Assembly (NCBI GenBank): GCA_035999365.1
Contig: DASYGT010000050.1
Location: 1 to 64,000 of the forward strand
Origin: DASYGT01 sp035999365
Lineage (GTDB): Bacteria; Actinomycetota; Actinomycetes; Mycobacteriales; Jatrophihabitantaceae
Direction of reading: 5' to 3'
Length of the DNA: 64,000 nucleotides
This document shows positions 58,656-64,000 of this stretch, piece after piece. A program made the position numbers and the translations under genes. The notes below the pieces were generated by a model that saw only the letters and a list, made by a program, of their open reading frames with translations, made no database searches and was not told the origin of the DNA. Numbering within the stretch: position 1 is the stretch's first letter; every line of letters begins with the position of its first letter.

Positions 58656-59021
58656 ATGGACGAACACTCCCTGCCACGCGTGCGCGGTGGGCTGCTTGCC
58701 CTCGCGCTGTCAACGGCTGCGTTCGGAGCGCTGACCGCGGGCGCGACCGGCGCGCACGCCCGGACGCCGCCCTTTCACTGCAAGCAATCTCCCCAGGGGC
58801 AGGACTGCACGAACGGCGGCGACGGTACCGGGGGTAGTTGGTCGCCACCCGCCTCGTACATCTTCTTGGCGAGTAGCGGTACCTGGGACGAGTACCAGCG
58901 CTCGGACAACCTGGACGCGACCAACATGGACGCATCCACGGTTCAGTCCGCGGCCGGTTACACCCATTGCGAAACCGGAGTACGGGTGCCGGGCAGCACT
59001 GTGTCCGTCGTTTGCCACTAG
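58656..59021 (+). CDS. small secreted four-cysteine protein, copy 2
   Basis: 121 residues, ATG with GGAAGG upstream. Paralogue of the preceding gene: signal peptide to AHA (35), then PPFHCKQSP, WSPPASY, YQRSD, and Cys42, Cys51, Cys105 and Cys120. The first three cysteine spacings (9 and 54) are identical in the two copies and the last differs by two. The signal-peptide DNA is also very similar, indicating tandem duplication. Function unknown. Confidence 0.8.
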   Translation: MDEHSLPRVRGGLLALALSTAAFGALTAGATGAHARTPPFHCKQSPQGQDCTNGGDGTGGSWSPPASYIFLASSGTWDEYQRSDNLDATNMDASTVQSAAGYTHCETGVRVPGSTVSVVCH

Positions 59022-59051
59022 GCCATCGACAGGATTCGTGCCGCAGCATTA

Positions 59052-59089
59052 CAACGTTTCGACCGGCGGAAGCAACGTTTCGACCGGCG
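59052..59089 (+). repeat. 17-bp direct repeat
   Basis: CAACGTTTCGACCGGCG occurs at 59052-59068 and 59073-59089, period 21 bp, in the gap after the second secreted-protein gene. A shortened GAAGCAACGTT recurs at 59137-59147. A -10-like TATACG lies at 59107. Could be regulatory or a small duplication. Confidence 0.8.
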
Positions 59090-59129
59090 AAAGACGTCTC
59101 TTAGCTATACGGCGAGTGCGGAGGCACAG

Positions 59130-59309
59130 ATGTTCGGAAGCAACGTTGCACAGCGGCCAGTAACGCGATTCTCCGGCCGGTTCCGGCCTCACCACGACAA
59201 GCCGCGTCGCATCGTCCTCACCGACGACGAGCAGTTCGAGGTTTACACCGACCTCGCCACGCTGCTGTCCCTGTCAGAGAACGACTCGCGGGACGCCAGT
59301 ACCCGGTAG
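59130..59309 (+). CDS. putative 59-aa protein upstream of RES/Xre module
   Basis: ATG at 59130, six bases after a GGAGG-like purine run, to TAG at 59309. The N-terminal third is basic (RFSGRFRPHHDKPRR), the rest acidic (LTDDEQFEVYTDLATLLSLSEND). No family recognised. It ends 45 bp before the Xre gene and could be a third component or an unrelated leader peptide; composition and ribosome site look real but it is short. Confidence 0.5.
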   Translation: MFGSNVAQRPVTRFSGRFRPHHDKPRRIVLTDDEQFEVYTDLATLLSLSENDSRDASTR

Positions 59310-59320
59310 CAGCCCTCTCG

Positions 59321-59339
59321 CCCAACGAGTACTGTTGGG
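59321..59339. promoter_or_regulatory. inverted repeat upstream of the Xre antitoxin gene
   Basis: CCCAAC (59321-59326) and GTTGGG (59334-59339) flank a 7-bp centre containing AGTACT, immediately before the GAGGAGG ribosome site of the antitoxin gene. Placement fits antitoxin autoregulation. Confidence 0.55.
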
Positions 59340-59354
59340 TGAGGAGGCGATCCA

Positions 59355-59840
59355 ATGGCTCAGTCCGGCGCCGCGAAGAATCCAGCACCGCGTAAGCGCG
59401 CCCGCGCCGCCGCGGTCCCGCTACCGACTGCAACGATCCGGGCCCTGCCGAGCCCTGCGACCCGCAGCGGCACACGCCCGCCCCTCGTCGTGGCGGCGGG
59501 CGCCAGCTCGGCGTTCCCCGCCGATGTCACCGTCGCGCGATTGATCGACATGCTGGGCAACAACGGGCTGGCACGAATCCTCGGTGTGTCCAACAGCCAG
59601 CCGACCCGGTGGCGGCAGGGGAAGGAATCGATCAGCCCGGCCAACCGCCGCCGCCTCTCCGACCTCGATCACGTCCTCGATCGCTTGCTTCTCGAACTGT
59701 GGCCCGACCAGGCCGGCGACTGGCTCACCAGTCCGAACGCCCACCTCGGTGGCGCGATCCCGATCGACGTCCTGGTGCTGCGCGGCGCCGGCGCTGTACT
59801 CGACGCGATCGACGCGCTCGCGGTCGGCGCGTTCGCCTGA
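59355..59840 (+). CDS. Xre/MbcA/ParS-type antitoxin
   Basis: 161 residues, ATG with GAGGAGG upstream. A basic Ala/Pro-rich N-terminus (about 1-50) precedes a helix-turn-helix-like region (VARLIDMLGNNGLARILGVSNSQPTRWRQG) and a C-terminal DUF2384/MbcA_ParS toxin-binding domain (VLDRLLLELWPDQAGDWLTSPNAHLGGAIPIDVL in outline). LTSPNAHLGG corresponds to the conserved L-x-x-P-N-x-x-L-x-G segment. It pairs with the RES toxin 3 bp downstream and should block its NAD site and bind the upstream repeat. Confidence 0.9.
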   Translation: MAQSGAAKNPAPRKRARAAAVPLPTATIRALPSPATRSGTRPPLVVAAGASSAFPADVTVARLIDMLGNNGLARILGVSNSQPTRWRQGKESISPANRRRLSDLDHVLDRLLLELWPDQAGDWLTSPNAHLGGAIPIDVLVLRGAGAVLDAIDALAVGAFA

Positions 59841-59843
59841 GCG

Positions 59844-60401
59844 ATGCCGTCCCTGTACCGCGTGCTGCCGTACCTGGCCTCGGCCCGTCCCCGCACGCCA
59901 GGTCATCCGTCCTACGCCCCGCGGTCCACCGGGCGGAACCGGGTCGACAACCCCGGGCTGTACGAGGTGCTGTACCTCGGTGACACCGCCGCCGGCGCGA
60001 TTGCCGAGGCCTTCGGTAACCAGCGCAGCTGGGACGCAGGGCTGTTCCGCGGTATCCCGACGCTGGCGGGCAGTATGCGAGCACTGGTCACCTACGAGTT
60101 CGACGAAGTCGCGCACGTCTGCGATATGGACGATGCGGCCCGGCTCACCGAACTTGAGCTACGCCCGTCGCAGGTTGTCACCCGTGAACGGACAGTCACG
60201 CAGGGCTGGGCAGCGCGCGTCTTCGAACAGGGCCGCTTCGCGGGTGTGCGGTGGTGGTCCTACTACGACCCGCGATGGGGCAGCTACGGGCTGTGGGACA
60301 CGACCGCGTTGCGAGTAGCGGGAGCCGAGGTGCTCGACTCGGTTGACCACCCCGCCTTCGTCGAGGCGGCAGACGTGCTCTGCCGCGTCGTTCAGCGCTG
60401 A
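59844..60401 (+). CDS. RES domain toxin (NAD+ phosphorylase/hydrolase type)
   Basis: 185 residues. RES family residues: Arg31 or Arg33 (RNRVDNPG), Glu55 (GAIAEAF) and Ser139 (WWSYYDPRW). The order Y-R, LYLGDTAAGAIAEAFG, then the WWSYYDP strand is typical of RES proteins such as mycobacterial MbcT, which degrade NAD+. Toxicity is inferred from family and the adjacent antitoxin. Convergent with a MarR gene 21 bp away. Confidence 0.9.
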   Translation: MPSLYRVLPYLASARPRTPGHPSYAPRSTGRNRVDNPGLYEVLYLGDTAAGAIAEAFGNQRSWDAGLFRGIPTLAGSMRALVTYEFDEVAHVCDMDDAARLTELELRPSQVVTRERTVTQGWAARVFEQGRFAGVRWWSYYDPRWGSYGLWDTTALRVAGAEVLDSVDHPAFVEAADVLCRVVQR

Positions 60402-60422
60402 GTCATCACGGGAAAGTCGCGC

Positions 60423-60899
60423 TCAGTCCGGAGCGCACGCACCCGGCGCGAGGTGGTCGAGGAGTGCTTCGCCGATCTGGGCGAGCGTGGCGATCTGTTC
60501 CGGCGTCAGGCGGTCGATCATGTTCGTTCGCACGGCCTCAACGTGACCGGGTGCCGCGGCTTCGAGCACGGCAAAACCTTCGTCGGTGAGGTGGGCAACC
60601 TGCCCGCGCCGGTCGGATGCACAGTCCAGCCGCTCGACCCAGCCCCGCTCCTCAAGCCGGGCGACGGCGTGCGACAGGCGGCTGCGCGACGAACGCGTGG
60701 TCGAGGCCAGTTCGCTCATTCGCATGGCGCGGCTGGGCGACTCCGAGAGGCGCACGAGGATCTCGTAGTAACCGTGCGGCATGCCGGAGTCCTGCTGCAT
60801 CTGGCGGTCGAGGGCGTCGAAGAGCAGCAGGTTGGACTCGAGGTATGCGCGCCAGGCACGCTGCTCCTCGGCGCTGAGCCACCGCGTATCTGCTGCCAC
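60423..60899 (-). CDS. MarR family transcriptional regulator
   Basis: 158 residues. Winged helix-turn-helix (about 55-110: RMSELASTTRSSRSRLSHAVARLEERGWVER in outline, then a DRRGQVAHLT wing). Terminal helices form the dimer. It is divergent from a VOC enzyme gene; a 7-2-7 palindrome lies in the gap. Probably an autorepressor controlling that enzyme and responding to an aromatic or oxidant ligand. Confidence 0.9.
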   Translation of the reverse strand: MAADTRWLSAEEQRAWRAYLESNLLLFDALDRQMQQDSGMPHGYYEILVRLSESPSRAMRMSELASTTRSSRSRLSHAVARLEERGWVERLDCASDRRGQVAHLTDEGFAVLEAAAPGHVEAVRTNMIDRLTPEQIATLAQIGEALLDHLAPGACAPD

Positions 60900-60938
60900 A
60901 GGCCCGAGGATAGGCGCTTCACCGCCACTTTCCGCGAC

Positions 60939-60954
60939 AGTTGAACATTCAACT
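60939..60954. promoter_or_regulatory. MarR operator, AGTTGAA-CA-TTCAACT
   Basis: A perfect 16-bp palindrome with 7-bp arms between the divergent MarR (start 60899) and VOC (start 60995) genes. The TTGAA/TTCAA core with short spacing is characteristic of MarR-family sites. Confidence 0.82.
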
Positions 60955-60994
60955 ATAAGGGGATATGCTGTGGGGACCGTAAAGGAGAAACGTC

Positions 60995-61528
60995 ATGGCT
61001 ATCCACCGTCTTAATCACGCCGTGCTTTATGTCCGCAATGTCGAACGCAGCGTGGCCTTCTATCGCGACGTGCTCGGCTTCATGCCGATCGCCGGCATGG
61101 CCGGGCTGCGTGGGGCCGCCTTCCTGCGTGCCCCGGCGTCGACGAACGATCACGATCTCGGTCTGTTCGAGATCGGTGACGGCGCGGATGCCAGCGGTGC
61201 AGGCCGCTCGACCGTCGGGCTGTACCACCTCGCCTGGGAGGTCGACACGCTCGCCGATCTGGAGACGACCGCGGAAAAGCTCGCCGCGGCAGGGGCGCTG
61301 TCGGGCTCGTCCGACCACTCGACCACGAAGTCGCTCTACGGACACGATCCCGACGGCCTCGAATTCGAGATCGCCTGGATCGTGCCCGCCGATCAACTCG
61401 ACGACGCGGCCCTGGCCGGTCGCAGCCGCATCGCACCTCTGGATCTCGTGAAGGAGATCAGCCGGTACGGCGCCGACACACTCGGAGGTATCGGTATCAG
61501 CCGACCCGCGGCCGCAGCAGCCGGATAG
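60995..61528 (+). CDS. VOC superfamily (glyoxalase/extradiol-dioxygenase-like) protein
   Basis: 177 residues. One complete VOC module pair: RLNHAVLYVRNVERSVAFYRDVLGF in outline at the N-terminus (His8), LYHLAWEVDTLADLE (His), and GHDPDGLEFEIAW with the metal Glu. A C-terminal helical tail extends from 150. It resembles catechol-2,3-dioxygenase-like and glyoxalase-like proteins; activity unknown. AAAGGAG-like site before the ATG. Likely controlled by the divergent MarR protein. Confidence 0.87.
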   Translation: MAIHRLNHAVLYVRNVERSVAFYRDVLGFMPIAGMAGLRGAAFLRAPASTNDHDLGLFEIGDGADASGAGRSTVGLYHLAWEVDTLADLETTAEKLAAAGALSGSSDHSTTKSLYGHDPDGLEFEIAWIVPADQLDDAALAGRSRIAPLDLVKEISRYGADTLGGIGISRPAAAAAG

Positions 61529-61612
61529 CGGAACGGGCACGGACGCCGTTTAGCCGGCTCCTTCGCGCGGGTATCCCTGAGGCAACCGAATACCACGCCC
61601 GCAGGAGGAACC

Positions 61613-61906
61613 ATGCTGGGACTCATCATCGCCCTGGTCATCATCGGCCTGATCGCCGGCGCGCTTGCACGGCTTCTGGTACCGGGCCGGGATCCGATGG
61701 GCATCGGCGCAACGATCCTCCTCGGCATCGTCGGCTCGTTCGTCGGCGGCTTTCTCGGCTATGCGCTGTTCCACCGCGACGCGGCGCAGGGAGCCTTGCA
61801 GCCCTCAGGCATCGTCGGCTCGGTGATCGGCGCCGTGATCGTGCTGCTGGTCTACCGCGCCATCTCCGGCCGCAGCGGCGGCCGCGCCCGCAGCCGGATG
61901 TTCTGA
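61613..61906 (+). CDS. GlsB/YeaQ/YmgE family membrane protein
   Basis: 97 residues, AGGAGG before the ATG. Three Gly-rich transmembrane helices (about 3-22, 33-53 and 66-83) with ILLGIVGSFVGGFLGY, the family core. Called transglycosylase-associated, but stress-related membrane function is the only common theme. A basic Arg/Ser tail ends the protein. Followed by a strong terminator. Confidence 0.92.
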   Translation: MLGLIIALVIIGLIAGALARLLVPGRDPMGIGATILLGIVGSFVGGFLGYALFHRDAAQGALQPSGIVGSVIGAVIVLLVYRAISGRSGGRARSRMF

Positions 61907-61933
61907 CCCCCACCATCGCGATCTAGGGCACAT

Positions 61934-61968
61934 CGCCCCCGCGCACGGCAATCTGCCGCGCGGGGGCG
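61934..61968 (+). terminator. intrinsic terminator after the GlsB-like gene
   Basis: A perfect 11-bp stem, CGCCCCCGCGC (61934-61944) with GCGCGGGGGCG (61958-61968), 13-base loop, then CTTTAG. It starts 28 bp after the stop. Confidence 0.85.
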
Positions 61969-62016
61969 CTTTAGACTCGGGGCTCCCCTGGTTTGCCGAG
62001 CTGACGAAGGCTGCCC

Positions 62017-63228
62017 GTGACCGAGACTCCAGTTCGTGCGCTCCTGCTCGAGCAGATTCACCCCGATGCCGAAGAGATCTTGAGCTCGTCCGGATTCGAG
62101 GTCGAAACCGTCGCACGCGCGCTCGATGAAGACGAACTGATCGAACGAGCCAAGGGGCACACACTGCTCGGCATCCGGTCGAAGACACACGTCACTGAAC
62201 GGGTGTTCGCGGCGCTGCCCGACCTCGTGTCAGTGGGTGCATTTTGCATCGGCACCAATCAGATCGATCTCGCTGCCGCGTCCGCACGGGGGGTGACCGT
62301 CTTCAACGCGCCGTTCTCCAACACTCGATCCGTCGTCGAACTCGCGATCGCCGAGATCATCTCGATGACGCGTCGTCTGACGGAGAAGAACGCGCTGATG
62401 CACGACGGGGTCTGGGACAAGTCCGCCGACGGAGCGCATGAGGTGCGCGGCCGAACACTCGGCATCGTCGGGTACGGCAACATCGGAACGCAACTGTCGG
62501 TGCTCGCGGAAAACCTCGGTATGCGTGTGCTGTTCTTCGACACCGCGGACAAGTTGTCACTGGGCAACGCCCGGCGCTGCTCGTCGATGCACGAGCTGCT
62601 GCAGAATTCCGACGTCGTCACGTTGCATGTCGATGGGCGTGCGTCCAACAGCAACCTCTTCGGCGCGGACGAGTTCGCGGCGATGCGACCGGGTTCGATC
62701 TTCCTGAACCTGTCGCGCGGATTTGTCGTCGACTACGCGTCCTTGCGCGCGCACGTCGAATCGGGTCACATCTCGGGCGCGGCCGTGGACGTATTTCCGG
62801 TTGAGCCGAAGGGCCGCGGCGACGAGTTCGTCTCTGAGCTTCGCGGACTGGCGAACGTGATCCTCACGCCACACATCGGGGGCTCGACCGAAGAGGCGCA
62901 GCGCGACATCGCACGCTTCGTCGCCGGCAAGTTCCGCGACTACGTCCACGAGGGCTCGACGTCGATGAGCGTCAACTCGCCGGGTCTGGACCTTTCCCGC
63001 CGTGACGGGACGCTGCGACTCGCCTATCTGCATCGCAACGTGCCGGGCGTGCTGGCGACGATCAACGGGTTGCTGGCCGAGCACGCAGTGAACGTCGAAG
63101 CCCAGTTGCTGGGCACTCGCGGTGACGTCGGGTACGTGGTCACGGACAGCGCGAGCGGCGTGACACAGGCGATCGTCGACAAGATCCGGTCGATGCCCGA
63201 GACGTTGCGGCTGCGCGTCCTGTTCTGA
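62017..63228 (+). CDS. serA: D-3-phosphoglycerate dehydrogenase
   Basis: 403 residues from a GTG at 62017. Catalytic Arg234, Glu263 and His286 (NLSRG, PVEP, TPHIGGST); NAD motif GYGNIG (152-157); C-terminal ACT domain (about 330-403) for serine feedback. This is the compact E. coli-like SerA form without the extra intervening domain of the long actinobacterial/mycobacterial SerA, so a second SerA may exist elsewhere. First step of serine synthesis. Confidence 0.9.
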   Translation: MTETPVRALLLEQIHPDAEEILSSSGFEVETVARALDEDELIERAKGHTLLGIRSKTHVTERVFAALPDLVSVGAFCIGTNQIDLAAASARGVTVFNAPFSNTRSVVELAIAEIISMTRRLTEKNALMHDGVWDKSADGAHEVRGRTLGIVGYGNIGTQLSVLAENLGMRVLFFDTADKLSLGNARRCSSMHELLQNSDVVTLHVDGRASNSNLFGADEFAAMRPGSIFLNLSRGFVVDYASLRAHVESGHISGAAVDVFPVEPKGRGDEFVSELRGLANVILTPHIGGSTEEAQRDIARFVAGKFRDYVHEGSTSMSVNSPGLDLSRRDGTLRLAYLHRNVPGVLATINGLLAEHAVNVEAQLLGTRGDVGYVVTDSASGVTQAIVDKIRSMPETLRLRVLF

Positions 63229-63309
63229 GCCGGCCCGCACGAGGCCACTCGAGTTCTAGCCTCCGGCCCGCGACACGTGTGACCGCGCGCACAGCAGCGC
63301 TTGCCGAAG

Positions 63310-63348
63310 CTACTCGTGGGTAATATCCTGGAAGTTACCGGCGAGTAA
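63310..63348. promoter_or_regulatory. paired TTACTCG-NN-GGTAA-like operators upstream of fadE5-like gene
   Basis: CTACTCGTGGGTAA (63310-63323) and, on the other strand, TTACCGGCGAGTAA (63335-63348) are related 14-bp imperfect palindromes (11 of 14 identical when aligned), centres 25 bp apart, about 50 bp before the acyl-CoA dehydrogenase start. They resemble TetR-type fatty-acid operators. Confidence 0.55.
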
Positions 63349-63399
63349 CAACCGCCGAGTGAGATAGCGGGATAGCGGGAACGACCAGGAGAGGCGGCC

Positions 63400-64000
63400 A
63401 TGGGCCACTACAAGAGCAACGTCCGCGATATCGAGTTCAACCTGTTCGAGGTCTTCGGCACGGACAAGGTTCTCGGTACCGGACCCTTCGCCGACATCGA
63501 CGAGGACACCGCCCGCGGCATCGTCCGCGAGGTTGCCAAGCTCGCCGAGGGTCCGCTGGCCGAGTCATTCGCCGACGCCGACCGCAACCCACCGGTGTTC
63601 GACCCCAAGACGAACTCGGTGACGATCCCTGAGTCCTTCAAGAAGTCCTTCAAGACGTTGCTCGACAGCGAGTGGTGGCGTCTGGAGACGCTGCCCGAGC
63701 TGGGTGGACAGCTTGTTCCCCGCACAGTCGTGTGGTCCGTCGCCGAGCAGGTGCTGGGCTCGAACGCGGCGCTGCACATGTACATGGCCGGGGCGCCCTT
63801 CGCCGGAATCCTGTACGCGAACGGCAACGACACGCAGAAGAAGATCGCGCAGCACATGGTCGATCGGCATTGGGGCGCGACGATGGTGCTCACCGAGCCG
63901 GATGCCGGTTCCGACGTGGGCGCCGGACGCACGAAGGCCATCGAGCAGCCAGATGGCACGTGGCACATCGAGGGCGTCAAGCGCTTCATCACCTCGGCGG
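63400..64000 (+). CDS. fadE5: acyl-CoA dehydrogenase (FadE5-like), truncated at window end
   Basis: The first 200 residues from ATG at 63400, preceded by AGGAGAGG. MGHYKSNVRDIEFNLFEVFG is a FadE5-type N-terminus as I recall it; MVLTEPDAGSDVGAG is the FAD/substrate loop of acyl-CoA dehydrogenases. The rest, including the catalytic Glu, lies outside. It oxidises acyl-CoA in beta-oxidation. In mycobacteria fadE5 neighbours fadA2-fabG4; here it is separated from them by about 15 kb. Confidence 0.88.
   Translation, partial: MGHYKSNVRDIEFNLFEVFGTDKVLGTGPFADIDEDTARGIVREVAKLAEGPLAESFADADRNPPVFDPKTNSVTIPESFKKSFKTLLDSEWWRLETLPELGGQLVPRTVVWSVAEQVLGSNAALHMYMAGAPFAGILYANGNDTQKKIAQHMVDRHWGATMVLTEPDAGSDVGAGRTKAIEQPDGTWHIEGVKRFITSA

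Noticed and set aside
1..64000. CRISPR arrays, insertion sequences, prophage, rRNA
   Set aside because: No regularly spaced repeats, transposase, integrase or rRNA sequence was seen on reading both strands.

Overview
The window is high-GC actinobacterial chromosome centred on the replication origin. The order gyrA-gyrB-dciA-recF-dnaN-dnaA | rpmH-rnpA-yidD-yidC-khpB-rsmG-parA-parB, two parS sites, mycothiol/inositol-type genes (ino1) and a mycobacterial-like fatty-acid gene set (fadE5, fadA2, fabG4 and htdX homologues) point to an actinomycete related to, but outside, Mycobacterium. The genus cannot be fixed from this sequence alone. No rRNA, insertion sequence, prophage or CRISPR array was seen.

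Left flank (1-16.0 kb). A tightly overlapped minus-strand operon runs DUF881 protein - class E sortase - tiny membrane protein - glutamine amidotransferase (pabA/trpG), with crgA and a PH-domain protein beside it. Next come rhomboid-ppiA, a DUF2020-like lipoprotein, and the lipid II amidation pair murT-gatD, which lies directly downstream of a TetR gene. That TetR gene is divergent from a cytochrome P450, with two perfect tandem palindromes between them. A cold-shock gene, tRNA-Ala, a DLW-39 microprotein, tRNA-Ile, a DUF3566 protein, gyrA and gyrB follow.

Origin (16.1-26.4 kb). dciA, recF, dnaN and dnaA run leftward and the rpmH-to-parB block runs rightward. DnaA-box-like sequences occur in the dnaA-dnaN gap, in the dnaA promoter spacer, upstream of dnaA, inside the 5' end of dciA, and once perfectly over the start codon of the PH-domain gene. 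parS sites are embedded in the parA reading frame.

Right of the origin (26.4-41.7 kb). Nitroreductase, aminotransferase, GNAT, cwlM, trxA-trxB, then nudix-DUF6049-murJ and divergent pcnA. This matches the mycobacterial Rv3907-Rv3916 order except that the sigM/anti-sigma pair usually found between murJ and trxB is absent. An MFS transporter, a YqgE protein, ino1 and a PadR regulator with a perfect operator follow.

Accessory lipid and xenobiotic region (41.7-64 kb). An acyl-CoA oxidase-like enzyme, a TetR regulator and a fadA2-fabG4-htdX operon; an SDR / Baeyer-Villiger monooxygenase / hormone-sensitive-lipase-type hydrolase group with its own TetR; ilvE; dcd; a haloalkane dehalogenase; tRNA-Gly; a PAP2-diacylglycerol-kinase fusion and a second PAP2 enzyme. 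Then come two tandem paralogous small secreted four-cysteine proteins I cannot assign to a family, a RES/Xre toxin-antitoxin pair, a MarR/VOC pair with a palindromic operator, serA, and the start of a fadE5-type acyl-CoA dehydrogenase cut by the window end.

Many adjacent genes overlap by ATGA/GTGA or TGATG and most local regulators have a readable inverted repeat next to them. The least-explained items are the tandem four-cysteine secreted proteins, several unannotated microproteins, and the DnaA boxes in unusual places.
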